Positions 45,295 through 55,173 of a stretch of 64,000 bases of DNA are shown piece after piece (position 1 is the stretch's first letter; each line of letters opens with the position of its first letter). Below the pieces are notes generated by a model, which was not told the DNA's origin, searched no databases, and saw only the letters and a program-made list of their open reading frames with translations. Made by a program: the position numbers and the translations under genes. This stretch comes from Leptolyngbyaceae cyanobacterium M33_DOE_097 (lineage in GTDB: Bacteria; Cyanobacteriota; Cyanobacteriia; Leptolyngbyales; Leptolyngbyaceae), in contig DVDV01000232.1 of assembly GCA_015296075.1 (NCBI GenBank), positions 41,600 to 105,599 on the forward strand, written 5' to 3'.

Positions 45295-46833
45295 ATGAAT
45301 CCATCGATTGAGAAAAAACTGACAGGGTTAACCCACTTCATCAACAAAGAAATACTCTGGATCCTGTTAGGATTTAGCATTTTCATTCGATTGTTTCAGT
45401 ATGGAATCAATCGGGCTTTACGAGCCGATGAAGCCGTACTTGCGCTCAACCTAATTCGGCGTGATTATCTAGGTTTACTTCAGCCTTTGGAGTACGATCA
45501 AGTCGCTCCAGCAGGCTTTTTATGGGTCGAGAAACTACTCCTACAACTATTTGGCAATACCGAACCCGTCCTGCGAATTTTTCCGTTTATTTTTGGCATT
45601 GCCAGCGTATTTTTATTTTTTCTCATTGCCAAACGATTTTTATCTCCTGTCGCTGCCGCGATCGCCCTGGCTCTGTTTGGTTGCCATGAGTTGCTCGTCT
45701 TCTATAGCTCTGATGTCAAGCAATATTCCAGCGATGTCGCGATCGCACTTCTAATCTTTTGGTTAATGACTCAATGGCCACAGCCAACCCAACGGCAAGC
45801 CGTCATTTTATCCATTGTTGGAGCGCTGTCTATTTGGTTTTCACATCCGGCTATTTTTGTGCTGGCAGGTTGTATTTTTGTCAACCTATTTCTGACCTAT
45901 CGCCATCAACAAAAGCGCCATTTATTAATCTGGGTTTTAGTCGGTCTTGTTTGGCTAGTCAGCTTTGCAGGCTTCTATTTTTTAACGTTAAGAAGTAGTA
46001 GCGACAATCAAACCTTATTAAATTCTTGGGGCAATCGTAGCAGTTTTCCTGATGTCTTTAATCCACTCTGGTACTACGACGCTTTTACCCATTTTTTCAA
46101 AGACCCAATGAATTTTTCTCTTCCGGGAATAATCGTTAGCATCACCCTCACAATTGCCGGAATTGTTGCATTCATTCGTCAACGCGATCGCCGCTTACTC
46201 TATCTGTTTGCTCCGGTCATGATGACCTTTATTGCCGCCTGTCTGAGAAAGTATCCCTTTCGAGAACGGCTGCTGATCTTTCTGATTCCCCTGGCGATTT
46301 TGCTGCTCGCCTATGGTTGGGATGTCCTTAGAGAATGGATCAAAACCCGTTGGGGAAGTTCTGCAAGCCTTGGCGTCAGTGCGTTGTTAGCCGCGATTTT
46401 GCTGGTGCAACCCGTCGGGCGATCGCTGGCATTGCCCTTTGCCCCCTACTACCACACTGAGATCCGCTCAGCCCTTGACTATATTCAAAAACATAAGCAA
46501 CCAGGTGATTTTCTCTACGTTTTTCAACGGGGGCGGTATCAGTTTGACTACTACGCTGATCGCTACGGCTATCAACCCGGACAGTACCAGATTGGTATCG
46601 AAGACCTGAACGACGGTCGCAAGATGTCGCCTGCTGAAAAAGTCCGCTATGAAGCTGACCTTGACACGCTAAAAGGGCGATCGCGGGTCTGGGTGCTGCT
46701 GGCTCACATTGACCACGTCCCCGATGAGCTAGAGGCAGTTCAAAATCATCTCGCTCAAATTGGCAAAAAGCTTGATGAAGCTGAGTTCCCCAGTGCGATC
46801 GCAGAGCTATACGATTTTAGTAGCCAACCGTAG
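45295..46833 (+). CDS. Second GT39-like membrane glycosyltransferase (512 aa)
   Basis: A close structural analogue of the preceding protein: helix ILWILLGFSIFIRLF, then NRALRADEAVLALN with the acidic pair D-E in the first loop, then YSSDVKQYSSDVAIAL, which corresponds to the QEARSYS segment of the other. About ten membrane helices and a soluble C-terminal domain (390-512) follow. The ATG at 45295 is preferred over a TTG at 45262. It is on the same strand 42 bases after the first copy; the two are too diverged for a recent duplication. Confidence 0.8.
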   Translation: MNPSIEKKLTGLTHFINKEILWILLGFSIFIRLFQYGINRALRADEAVLALNLIRRDYLGLLQPLEYDQVAPAGFLWVEKLLLQLFGNTEPVLRIFPFIFGIASVFLFFLIAKRFLSPVAAAIALALFGCHELLVFYSSDVKQYSSDVAIALLIFWLMTQWPQPTQRQAVILSIVGALSIWFSHPAIFVLAGCIFVNLFLTYRHQQKRHLLIWVLVGLVWLVSFAGFYFLTLRSSSDNQTLLNSWGNRSSFPDVFNPLWYYDAFTHFFKDPMNFSLPGIIVSITLTIAGIVAFIRQRDRRLLYLFAPVMMTFIAACLRKYPFRERLLIFLIPLAILLLAYGWDVLREWIKTRWGSSASLGVSALLAAILLVQPVGRSLALPFAPYYHTEIRSALDYIQKHKQPGDFLYVFQRGRYQFDYYADRYGYQPGQYQIGIEDLNDGRKMSPAEKVRYEADLDTLKGRSRVWVLLAHIDHVPDELEAVQNHLAQIGKKLDEAEFPSAIAELYDFSSQP

Positions 46834-46850
46834 ATTCCTGAGAAGCAAGT

Positions 46851-46883
46851 AAAAAAAGCTGCCTCCTAAATCGGTGGCAGCTT
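46851..46883 (-). terminator. Rho-independent terminator for sds
   Basis: AAGCTGCC (46856-46863) pairs with GGCAGCTT (46876-46883). On the minus strand a run of seven T follows. It lies 29 bases after the sds stop and may also stop readthrough from the GT39 pair. Confidence 0.8.
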
Positions 46884-46911
46884 CTAAGACTTTCAGCTCA
46901 AATCAACGTTA

Positions 46912-47883
46912 TTAATACAAACGTCGCAACACATATTCAGTCAACTTGGTCAGCACTTGACGCGACTCAGAAGGTGGTAAGCACTCCAAACATTTCACAG
47001 CATCTTGACTGTGTTGAAAGGCTAACTGGCGCGATCGCTCTAAGCCCTTACTGTTTTGAATCAGCGTTAACGCCTGCTCTAAGTCACCCGGTTGGGCAAA
47101 CTCACGCTCAATCAACACCTCCAGAATGGGATGCTCTTCGAGGGCATAGAGAGCAGGGGCCGTCAAATTTCCGCTTTTCAAGTCAGACCCAGCTGGCTTA
47201 CCCAACTCTTCAGTCGAGCCAGTAAAATCCAGCAAATCATCGACAATTTGAAAGGCTAGCCCCAGGTAACGCCCGTACTGATACATCGCCTCAGCTGTCT
47301 CAGTCGGAGAATCACTTAAAACAGCAGCAGCCTTGGAACTATTTGCAATTAGACTGGCTGTTTTGTAATAGCTTTTTTCGAGATAAGCCTCAATCGAGAG
47401 ATCTGACGAGAAGCGATTCAGCCCTTGCTGGATCTCACCTTCAGCCAGATCCATAATGACCTGCGAGAGTAGTTTAACCACTTCAAGGTTATCGAGGTTT
47501 GCAAGATACCACGAAGACTGAGCGAATAAGAAGTCGCCTGCCAGAACAGCGATGCGGTTACCAAAGCTGCTATGAACGGTTGGCACCCCTCGACGTAGCT
47601 CCGATTCATCAACAACATCGTCGTGAACCAGGCTAGCCGTGTGAATCATCTCAGTAATTTCAGCTAGACGCCGATGCCGAGTTGTGATCTCTTGACCCAT
47701 CATCGTCGCCCGCGAGACGAGCAAAACGATCGCGGGACGCACCCGTTTTCCTTTCGCCCCAAACAAGTGCTCTGCGGCTGCATACAAGATTGGGTGGCGG
47801 GCACCAATTAAGCTTTTCAAATTTTCCGTCAGCTGACGCAGATCATCTTCGACGGGAGCAAAGAGGGAAATGGCTGAAGTCAT
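46912..47883 (-). CDS. sds: Solanesyl/polyprenyl diphosphate synthase
   Basis: A trans-prenyltransferase of 323 residues making the plastoquinone side chain. The first aspartate-rich motif is DDVVDESELRRG near residue 92-103, the second DDLLDFTGS near 220. GKRVRP near 50 is the homoallylic substrate loop. It is the last gene of an amiC-murI-sds row on the minus strand, a common cyanobacterial order, and a terminator follows. Confidence 0.92.
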   Translation of the reverse strand: MTSAISLFAPVEDDLRQLTENLKSLIGARHPILYAAAEHLFGAKGKRVRPAIVLLVSRATMMGQEITTRHRRLAEITEMIHTASLVHDDVVDESELRRGVPTVHSSFGNRIAVLAGDFLFAQSSWYLANLDNLEVVKLLSQVIMDLAEGEIQQGLNRFSSDLSIEAYLEKSYYKTASLIANSSKAAAVLSDSPTETAEAMYQYGRYLGLAFQIVDDLLDFTGSTEELGKPAGSDLKSGNLTAPALYALEEHPILEVLIEREFAQPGDLEQALTLIQNSKGLERSRQLAFQHSQDAVKCLECLPPSESRQVLTKLTEYVLRRLY

Positions 47884-48036
47884 GGATTCGACTCAGGCTA
47901 AGGTTACGAAACTTTAAATAATCTTTCTTTATTCTAAGGCAACCGAACCAGAGGCGAAAGGAAAGAAGCGATGAAAAAATTTCAATTAATGGGCAAATCG
48001 ACGCAGGGGCAAGACTTTAGGCCGCTTGAGGAAAGT

Positions 48037-48888
48037 TTAATCAACCATCTCAGCTAACGTTCCAGCCTTAATCTCAGGCAAGTCTATTTTTTCTACGTTC
48101 GGAGTATAGCCAAGGCAGCGCTGCGCCACTTGCGCAAAAGGTGCCGGATCTCCACTGACACAAAACCGACTCGCCCCAGATTGGCTGCCCTGATTTTTTA
48201 AAGACATCAGTTCTAACTCTTTAGCCGCCGCAACAACAACCGATTTCGCAGGGTCTACCAACTGCACCGACGATGGCAGCAGTTGCCGCAGTAAAGGCTC
48301 TAAGTAGGGATAGTGCGTACACCCGTAGATCAGCGTATCAATGCGCTGGTGAATCAACGGAGCCAGATAGTCTTGGGCGATCGCCAGGGTGTCTGGCTCA
48401 TGAATCTTATCTTGCTCAATCAGCGGCACAAATTTAGGGCATGCCACTTGCCAGACTTGCGCCGTCGCATCCACTTCTAAGATTGCTTCCGGGTAAGCTC
48501 CACTAGCAACGGTTGCAGGCGTGGCAATCACCCCAATTCGCTTACCTGTCTTAGTCGCCGTTTTTGCTCCCGGCAAAATCAAACCTAAAATCGGAAAGTC
48601 AAATTCACACCGAACCTGCTCTAGCGCAAGGGCAGAGCTTGTGTTACAAGCCATAATTACAAGCTTGACGCCACAACTCGCCATCCAAGTGAGAATCTCA
48701 CGCACAAATTGCAAAATCTGCTCAGGTGTCTTGGTGCCGTAGGGCAAACGCGCGGTATCACCAAAATAGATCACCGACTCTTGCGGTAACTGGTGCTGCA
48801 ACTGCCGAAGCACGGTTAGACCACCAACACCGCTGTCAAATAAGCCAATTGGCGCATCACTATAGCGAGTCACTTGAACAGGTGCCAT
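48037..48888 (-). CDS. murI: Glutamate racemase
   Basis: MurI supplies D-glutamate for peptidoglycan. The N-terminal FDSGVGGLTVLRQLQ, the first catalytic cysteine in MACNTSSALALE and the second in IYGCTHYPYLEPLL are all present. Length 283 is normal. The frame opens with a GTG at 48909, but the ATG at 48888 (MAPVQVTRYSDAPIG) has GGAG at suitable distance. It lies between amiC (upstream, 218 bases) and sds (downstream, 153 bases). Confidence 0.95.
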   Translation of the reverse strand: MAPVQVTRYSDAPIGLFDSGVGGLTVLRQLQHQLPQESVIYFGDTARLPYGTKTPEQILQFVREILTWMASCGVKLVIMACNTSSALALEQVRCEFDFPILGLILPGAKTATKTGKRIGVIATPATVASGAYPEAILEVDATAQVWQVACPKFVPLIEQDKIHEPDTLAIAQDYLAPLIHQRIDTLIYGCTHYPYLEPLLRQLLPSSVQLVDPAKSVVVAAAKELELMSLKNQGSQSGASRFCVSGDPAPFAQVAQRCLGYTPNVEKIDLPEIKAGTLAEMVD

Positions 48889-49106
48889 GACTTTTCTCAC
48901 TCCCCACACTCAACGACGCTTCTGAGTCATGTTATCTCTGAAACAGTAATATTTTGAAACAAAAGTTTTTGCCTTAGTCGCCTGCTTATTGAAGTTTTCA
49001 TTAATCGGCTATCGGCTTTGCTTATGAATTCGTAGTCAGCCATGCTGAAGTCACTGATCACGACTTTTTGCTCAAAACAGCGTTCAGATTTAGGACAATT
49101 ACCCTC

Positions 49107-50645
49107 TTACCTGCGACCAGAAGTGCGTAAATATTGCAGCACCCCTTCCGAGATCGCATCAGCCATCTGCTTCCGATAGCTGGGGTCGGCCAACCGTCGA
49201 GAGTCGCTGTTACCTGACACAAAGCCAGTTTCAACCAGCACAGACGGCATGGACGTGTTCCGCAAAACGTAGAAACGGGCCTTGCGAACACCGCGATCGG
49301 GAAGACGAATTGACTCCAATATCGCTTTATGAATCGAGCGTGCTAACCCTAACCCACTAGAGTAGTAGTAGGTTTCTAGACCATTTACATCACTCCGTCC
49401 GGCTGGCATCGCATTGGCGTGAATGCTGACAAACAAAGTCGCGTTCATTCGTTGTGCCAGCTTGACGCGAGCATCTAAGCCAATTTCAACATCGTTCTGG
49501 CGCGTCATGACAACTTGCAGTCCGGCGCGGCTCAAATTTTCGGCAACTCGCCGCGAAATATCGATGACGACATCTTTCTCGCGTAAACCGCCGATGCCGA
49601 TCGCGCCTGGGTCACGACCACCATGCCCCGGATCGACGACAACTACCACCTTTCCGTTTTGCACCGGAGGCAGCGAAAACTCCGGTTCTGCAGGCCGAGG
49701 CGCTTCGGGAACAGGAATATTCGTCGTGGGTGGGGTAATCGTCGGAGGGGTTGTTGTAGGTGGTGTCGTCGGAGGATTCAAAACCGGACTGGATTGGCTC
49801 AGATTCAGCGCAATCTGGCGGCGATCGCCCTGGGGCGCATCAGTGATCTGCACACCAGAGGCAGGTTGCATGTAAATCGCAACGGTTTGAGGCGTTTCTT
49901 GCCGCAGTCGGAGCTGCATGATTGGCCCATTTTGAGAAAGGCGAGGACCATCCAGATTATCCGCAAGCTTGGCTGAGTTAATTGTGACGCGATAGGCGGC
50001 TGTTGCACGGTCCCACCCGGTCGTGTACTGCAATGTCCGATCAGCACGAATGACCAGGCGATCGCCATCTAAATTGACCGATTGGATTGTGGCAAGCTGG
50101 GAATTGCCCACCGGAGGCAACGTCACCCGTGGAGGAGTCGTTGAGCCGCCAGTGGTGTCATCTTCAATAATCGTGCTGGGTTGACCACCATTGTTGGGGG
50201 GAGTATTGCCAGGAAACGGATTGCCACCTGGGGTTGGGTTGACGGCAACGGGTTGCGGCGAAGGCAGTTGCACTGTCCAGCGACGCGGGCTTAAACCACG
50301 AAACTTCACTTGATTCGGGTCTAGTGTGTAGCCCGGTGCTAACTCGACCACAATTCGCATTGTTTGCGGGTCAAATTGACCAAAGCGAATCGCACGAATC
50401 GCGCCACCGTTAGGAATTGATTGGGTGTAAGAAGGGCGGCCTAATTTTAGCCCCGGCAGATCAATCACTAATCGCGTTGGGTCAGGGATTAACTGCGCTC
50501 TTGGTTGAACATCAACATCAGTATTGAACTCCAACAGATTTTGTTGACTGTCAAACCGCCAATTTTGCAGATCGGCAGCAAGCACAGGTAAGGGCGCGAG
50601 CCAAAGGGAAGCAGCAACCAGCAAAGAGTAGGGAAAGTGTTTCAC
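49107..50645 (-). CDS. amiC: N-acetylmuramoyl-L-alanine amidase with AMIN domain
   Basis: A periplasmic amidase that cleaves stem peptides from glycan strands during septum splitting or, in filamentous cyanobacteria, septal nanopore formation. Layout: signal peptide (LLVAASLWLAPLPVLA), AMIN domains (about 25-115 and 185-280) that bind the wall, a P/T-rich linker (near 285-330) and an Amidase_3 domain. Catalytic zinc features are VVVDPGHGGRDPGA, LREKDVV, SIHANA and VLVETGFVSG. Length 512 fits the family. It heads the murI-sds row. Confidence 0.93.
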   Translation of the reverse strand: MKHFPYSLLVAASLWLAPLPVLAADLQNWRFDSQQNLLEFNTDVDVQPRAQLIPDPTRLVIDLPGLKLGRPSYTQSIPNGGAIRAIRFGQFDPQTMRIVVELAPGYTLDPNQVKFRGLSPRRWTVQLPSPQPVAVNPTPGGNPFPGNTPPNNGGQPSTIIEDDTTGGSTTPPRVTLPPVGNSQLATIQSVNLDGDRLVIRADRTLQYTTGWDRATAAYRVTINSAKLADNLDGPRLSQNGPIMQLRLRQETPQTVAIYMQPASGVQITDAPQGDRRQIALNLSQSSPVLNPPTTPPTTTPPTITPPTTNIPVPEAPRPAEPEFSLPPVQNGKVVVVVDPGHGGRDPGAIGIGGLREKDVVIDISRRVAENLSRAGLQVVMTRQNDVEIGLDARVKLAQRMNATLFVSIHANAMPAGRSDVNGLETYYYSSGLGLARSIHKAILESIRLPDRGVRKARFYVLRNTSMPSVLVETGFVSGNSDSRRLADPSYRKQMADAISEGVLQYLRTSGRR

Positions 50646-51517
50646 GATAATTGTCAGAACTTTACGTAATCGGATATCAACAAAAACTCAGCAACGTCTC
50701 CTCACACCACCGACTTTCTGCCTTTGTTGTTTGTCCAGCATTTTGCCAGTAAGGTTCACTGATGGGTTTGTGCCAGTGTTTCCTGGCTTACCTCATCACC
50801 TCCTCGCAGATTGAAGTCAAATCCGGTTGTTTTGCCAAAAAATTTGCCAGATTGGAGGTTGAGTGAAGGTGTAAATAATGCTCCCTGAAGCAGTTTGAAT
50901 CGACTGCAAAGAATTGCACCGAAGTTATCAGTTTTTTGGAGACAATTGCACAAACCGACTGACGTAAGGATCAGCATTTAGTTTCTTATCCCTTTTCAAA
51001 ATTGCCTTCAGTTAGGGGGTGAGACTGATTAGAAAGTGAGTGGAGTAGGGGCAGCAGATTTCCAAATAAATTTCAGGCATTTTTCAAAACACAGAGTTAC
51101 CGGTATTCAATGCTACTTCTAAATTAGATACAGGCGAATTAGAAAGAATGAGTGTAACCGATTCAAAATTTTGTGAGCAAAAGCTGGGTAAGAATATAAC
51201 TGAACTTAGGGTGGGGCGATCGCACAATTTCTTGAGATTTTCTCGCCAATCTTCAGCAAACTTGCTTCTAGCGTAGGATTCAACCTTTCCTTATGCAAAA
51301 TAAATCAGACTTCACTGTACAAACCTTTGCGTCAATCTGGATCAGTGAGACTCTCAATTAATCGCTTGAGCAAAGCGAAGTTTAAGTCATTTTTTTCCGC
51401 AACAAATTCATATTTGGCTTTTTGGAATGTGACAAATCACCATTTGGCAAGAGGGACTGAAGCCCAAAGTTAAGAAATTTATAGTAACCTCAAAGTCATG
51501 GACTGGCTGATTTTGCA
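50646..51517. other. Long divergent intergenic region (872 bases)
   Basis: This gap separates amiC (minus) from the helicase gene (plus). It is AT-rich. A minus-strand frame of 73 codons (50756-50977) has no ribosome binding site and no recognisable sequence, so it is not called. A small inverted repeat CACTG/CAGTG lies at 50758-50779. Nothing else is clear. Confidence 0.45.
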
Positions 51518-53956
51518 ATGGCCGTAGCAGGTGCTATCGCGACTCTCTCGCCGATTTTGGCGTGGTTTGCCCAACAACATTGGGAACCTTTACCGTTTCA
51601 ACAGGCGACTTGGGCAGCCTATCTCGATGGCAAGAGTGGCATGATTCAGGTGCCAACGGGGTCGGGCAAGACCTATGCGGCAGTGATGGGGGCGATCGCT
51701 GAGATGCTGGCCAAGCCGCGGAAGGGGCTGCAACTGCTTTACATCACACCACTCCGCGCCCTTTCTCGCGATATTGAGCAATCCATTAAACGACCGATCA
51801 CCGAAATGGGTTGGAAGCTGCAAGTTGAGTCTCGCACCGGCGACACTAGCTCCGCTAAAAAAGCGCGTCAGCTCAAAAACATGCCAGAGATTTTGATTAC
51901 CACCCCCGAATCGCTGGCGTTGATGCTGTCTTACCCTGGCGCGAAGGAGCGGTTTCAGTCTCTCCAATGCGTCATTTTAGATGAATGGCACGAGTTGCTT
52001 AACTCCAAGCGGGGCACTCAAACCGAGCTGTGCTTGTCCCATCTCCGCCACTTACAACCGAACCTACGTACCTGGGCAGTTTCAGCCACGCTTGGCAATA
52101 TCGACGAGGCGGCTCAGGCTGCCGTCGGCTTAACAGCTCAACCCGCGATCATTCAATCCAACCTGGAGCGCAAAACCATCATTCGCAGCATTTTGCCAGC
52201 GTCGGTTGATTCGTTTCCGTGGGCAGGCCACTTGGGTCTTCGCATGTTTGAGGAACTGGTTGCCGCGCTCGACATCAACACCTCTACCTTGATTTTTACG
52301 AACACCCGCGCCCAATCAGAACGCTGGTTTCAGGCGTTAACTTTTGCCCTGCCCGATGACACCGACAAAATTGCACTGCACCACAGCTCGATTGATGTCA
52401 AAGAGCGGGAGGCGATCGAAGCAGGCGTCAAAACAGGCACGATTAAATGGGTCGTTTGCACCTCATCCTTAGACCTGGGCGTTGATTTTCAACCCGTTGA
52501 GCGGGTGGTGCAGATTGGTAGTGCTAAAAATCTGGCTCGGCTACTGCAACGAGCTGGGCGATCTGCGCACGTGCCCCAGGGAACCTCTGAGATTTTGTTC
52601 TTGCCAACCAATGCGTTGGAACTGCTCGAAATTGCAGCGTTTCGCAACGGACTGGCTGCTGGTGATTTAGAAAGTCGGCGATCGCTCACAAAGCCCTACG
52701 ATGTCTTGATTCAGCACCTTGTGAACCTGGCCTGTGGCGATGGGTTTGTGGCAGCAGAAACGCTGGCATCCGTTCGTCAAACAATGGCTTACCAGACGCT
52801 AACCGAGGCTGAGTTTGGTTGGGTACTCGACTTTATTACAAATGGGGGCAAGTGCCTGGGAGCTTATCCCCGTTACAAGAAGGTAACTCTGACCGAAACA
52901 GGGGTTTACCAGGTGACAGATACCCAGATTGCCCGGATGCACCGTATGGGCGTTGGCACAATTACCTCCAATCAAGCTGTGCGACTCGTCTACACCAACC
53001 GTAAGGAAATTGGCACCGTTGAAGAAAATTTTATCTCCAAGCTCAAGAAGGGCGATGTCTTTTTCTTTGCAGGTAGACAACTCGAATTTTTTATGCTGAA
53101 AGACATGGTTGCCTATGTCAAAGGCACGACGCGAAAATCCACAGTGACGCCAACCTGGGGCGGTGGCAATCTTGCGATTTCTGACACGCTCAGCACACAC
53201 CTGCGCCAAGAAATTGCCGCCATTCATACAGAGTCTGACTTTCCGATTGAGATTGATTGCCTCGCCCCGATTCTGGCAGCCCAAGAGCGCATTGCTCATT
53301 TGCCAACTGACACCGAGTTACTGATTGAGTGCTGCAAAACCCGCGAGGGACAGCATCTCTACGTCTTTCCGTTTGAGGGCAGATTTGTCCACGAGGGGCT
53401 TGGCTTCCTCTGGGGTTACCGTTTTGCAAACCAGAAGCAAGCCACGTTTACGATTTCCGTCAATGACTACGGTTTCGAAATTTTGGCTCCCAAAGATTAC
53501 CCATTCAAGCAATTATTTTCTCAAGATTTCTTCTCACTTGAACATCTTCAAGCAGACATCAAAGAGTGCGTCAATATCTCTGAATTAATGGAGCGAAAAT
53601 TTCGAGGAATTGCTCAAGTTTCAGGGTTAATTTTTAAGGGTTATCCTTCATCCAAAAAAACGTCGAGTCAACTGCAAATTAGTTCGTCATTGCTGTACGA
53701 AGTATTTACCAAGTACGAACCTGAGAATCTGTTATTAAAACAAGCCGAAAACGAAGTTTTGCGTGAACAGCTTGAAGTGCATCGTTTAGAGCATACGCTT
53801 GAGCGGTTAAGTCGCTTAAAGATTGTTTGGAAGGAGAGTAAACGGCCTTCGCCTTTTGCATTTCCTTTGCTGGTCGAGCGCTGGAGTTCTCGTATGTCAA
53901 ATGAAACGTTGCTCGATCGCATTCAACGCTTGAAGGAGCAATGGCAAAATAAGTAG
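51518..53956 (+). CDS. Lhr-like DEXH helicase, ligase-associated DNA damage response type
   Basis: An 812-residue SF2 helicase. Motif I is VPTGSGKTYAA near 45-55, motif II LDEWHELL near 156 (DEWH, a DEXH form), motif III VSATLGN, motif V SSLDLGVDFQ and motif VI QRAGRSAHVPQG. A C-terminal Lhr-type region with winged-helix and unique domain (about 440-812) follows. In other bacteria this subfamily is encoded with an ATP-dependent DNA ligase, an exonuclease and the PdeM phosphoesterase. Here only pdeM adjoins, 103 bases on. A role in DNA repair is inferred from this association. Confidence 0.88.
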   Translation: MAVAGAIATLSPILAWFAQQHWEPLPFQQATWAAYLDGKSGMIQVPTGSGKTYAAVMGAIAEMLAKPRKGLQLLYITPLRALSRDIEQSIKRPITEMGWKLQVESRTGDTSSAKKARQLKNMPEILITTPESLALMLSYPGAKERFQSLQCVILDEWHELLNSKRGTQTELCLSHLRHLQPNLRTWAVSATLGNIDEAAQAAVGLTAQPAIIQSNLERKTIIRSILPASVDSFPWAGHLGLRMFEELVAALDINTSTLIFTNTRAQSERWFQALTFALPDDTDKIALHHSSIDVKEREAIEAGVKTGTIKWVVCTSSLDLGVDFQPVERVVQIGSAKNLARLLQRAGRSAHVPQGTSEILFLPTNALELLEIAAFRNGLAAGDLESRRSLTKPYDVLIQHLVNLACGDGFVAAETLASVRQTMAYQTLTEAEFGWVLDFITNGGKCLGAYPRYKKVTLTETGVYQVTDTQIARMHRMGVGTITSNQAVRLVYTNRKEIGTVEENFISKLKKGDVFFFAGRQLEFFMLKDMVAYVKGTTRKSTVTPTWGGGNLAISDTLSTHLRQEIAAIHTESDFPIEIDCLAPILAAQERIAHLPTDTELLIECCKTREGQHLYVFPFEGRFVHEGLGFLWGYRFANQKQATFTISVNDYGFEILAPKDYPFKQLFSQDFFSLEHLQADIKECVNISELMERKFRGIAQVSGLIFKGYPSSKKTSSQLQISSSLLYEVFTKYEPENLLLKQAENEVLREQLEVHRLEHTLERLSRLKIVWKESKRPSPFAFPLLVERWSSRMSNETLLDRIQRLKEQWQNK

Positions 53957-54059
53957 GTGAGTTTGCCCTACTAAATTCACTCGGCAACCTTGGTTCATCA
54001 ATGGCAATTTGTGCCACAGATGTTGATTTTTTGTTGATTTTCTAATTTTTTTAGCACCT

Positions 54060-54710
54060 GTGAAAATTACGATTCAGACAACAGAATTAGAGCTTTTAAC
54101 TGAAAAAGCAATTTATATTGAGCAACTTCGCTTACTCCTTGTTTCAGATGTGCATTTGGGCAAATCAGAAACGTTTCAAGCTAAGGGAATTCCGATCGCT
54201 AATATCATTAACCAGGTCAATTTAGAACGACTGAAAAAATTGTGTGACACCTATCAGCCTGAGCAGCTCATTGTCTTAGGCGATTTATTTCATTCTCGCT
54301 TATCCCTGGTTCCCGAGGTTTTGGAGGCGTGGCAACACTTTCTGAACCAGTGTGGCGCGAAGGTACAGCTTTTAGTCGGCAATCACGATCGCGCGCTCAT
54401 CCCTCAGCTCAGCGACTTGTCCATGCAGTGTGTTGACTCAGCGATTCAGTGCGATCGCCTGCTGCTCAGTCACGAACCGCTTTCACAGTCTGGTTTTCTC
54501 AATATTTGTGGGCACATTCACCCCTGTTTAAATTTGAAGACGCGGCTCGATCGCCTACGCCTGCCCTGCTTTTACTACAGCAAACACCCAGAGCAACTCA
54601 TCCTTCCTTCCTTCGGGGAATTTACGGGTGGTTATGAAATCACTCTAAAACCCGGTTCTGTCGCCTACGTGATTGCCGATAATGCAGTCATTCCGTTTGA
54701 AGGTAAGTGA
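54060..54710 (+). CDS. pdeM: Ligase-associated phosphoesterase PdeM
   Basis: A calcineurin-like metallophosphoesterase (216 residues) with all metal motifs: VSDVHLGK near 30-37, LGDLFHSR near 72-79, GNHDRA near 104-109 and CGHIHPC near 147-153. It is the endonuclease/phosphodiesterase partner of the Lhr-like helicase just upstream. The start is a GTG at 54060. Its stop TGA overlaps the next ATG by one base (TGATG), so translation of the next gene is probably coupled. Confidence 0.85.
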   Translation: MKITIQTTELELLTEKAIYIEQLRLLLVSDVHLGKSETFQAKGIPIANIINQVNLERLKKLCDTYQPEQLIVLGDLFHSRLSLVPEVLEAWQHFLNQCGAKVQLLVGNHDRALIPQLSDLSMQCVDSAIQCDRLLLSHEPLSQSGFLNICGHIHPCLNLKTRLDRLRLPCFYYSKHPEQLILPSFGEFTGGYEITLKPGSVAYVIADNAVIPFEGK

Positions 54711-55042
54711 TGGACACGTACTATAAACCTGAGCATCTCCCCAACTTTGGCAACATTGCTGAAGGCAACCCTGAGCTAGCCGAAAAATTTTTCGCCTATT
54801 ACGGCGCGGTGTTTGCCGAAGGTGCCCTCTCAGCCCGTGAAAAAGCCTTAATTGCTTTGGCAGTGGCGCATACGGTGCAATGCCCTTACTGCATTGACGC
54901 CTACAGTAAAGAATCCTTGCAGCAAGGGGCTGACTTAGAGCAAATGACCGAAGCCATTCATGTCGCAACCGCTATTCGCGGAGGGGCATCGTTGATTCAC
55001 GGGTTGCAAATGCTGGATCAGGTGAATCAGTTGGGCATGTAA
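54710..55042 (+). CDS. Arsenosugar-biosynthesis-associated peroxidase-like protein (AhpD/CMD fold)
   Basis: A 110-residue carboxymuconolactone-decarboxylase-fold protein with the redox pair in VQCPYCIDAYSK near 62-73 and the family opening MDTYYKPEHLPNFGNIAEG. This exact pattern matches the family usually encoded beside the radical SAM enzyme ArsS. No arsenic gene is within the window. The ATG at 54710 overlaps the pdeM stop by one base. It may reduce peroxide or act as a thiol oxidoreductase; its role in an operon with DNA repair genes is unexplained. Confidence 0.85.
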   Translation: MDTYYKPEHLPNFGNIAEGNPELAEKFFAYYGAVFAEGALSAREKALIALAVAHTVQCPYCIDAYSKESLQQGADLEQMTEAIHVATAIRGGASLIHGLQMLDQVNQLGM

Positions 55043-55173
55043 TGAATGCGTTCTCAGTCTCAGTGATAACGCGGATTTACACTTCTCAAACCGCCAATTT
55101 GCCATCTCCCGCAAGTGATTGTTGGTTCCCAAATTGTTTCTGGGAATGCTAGCTCATAAGTTGCCTGAACCTT

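Noticed and set aside
50756..50977. 73-codon minus-strand ORF between amiC and the helicase gene
   Set aside because: No ribosome binding site, no recognised pattern, and it lies in an AT-rich gap; kept only as a doubtful frame.
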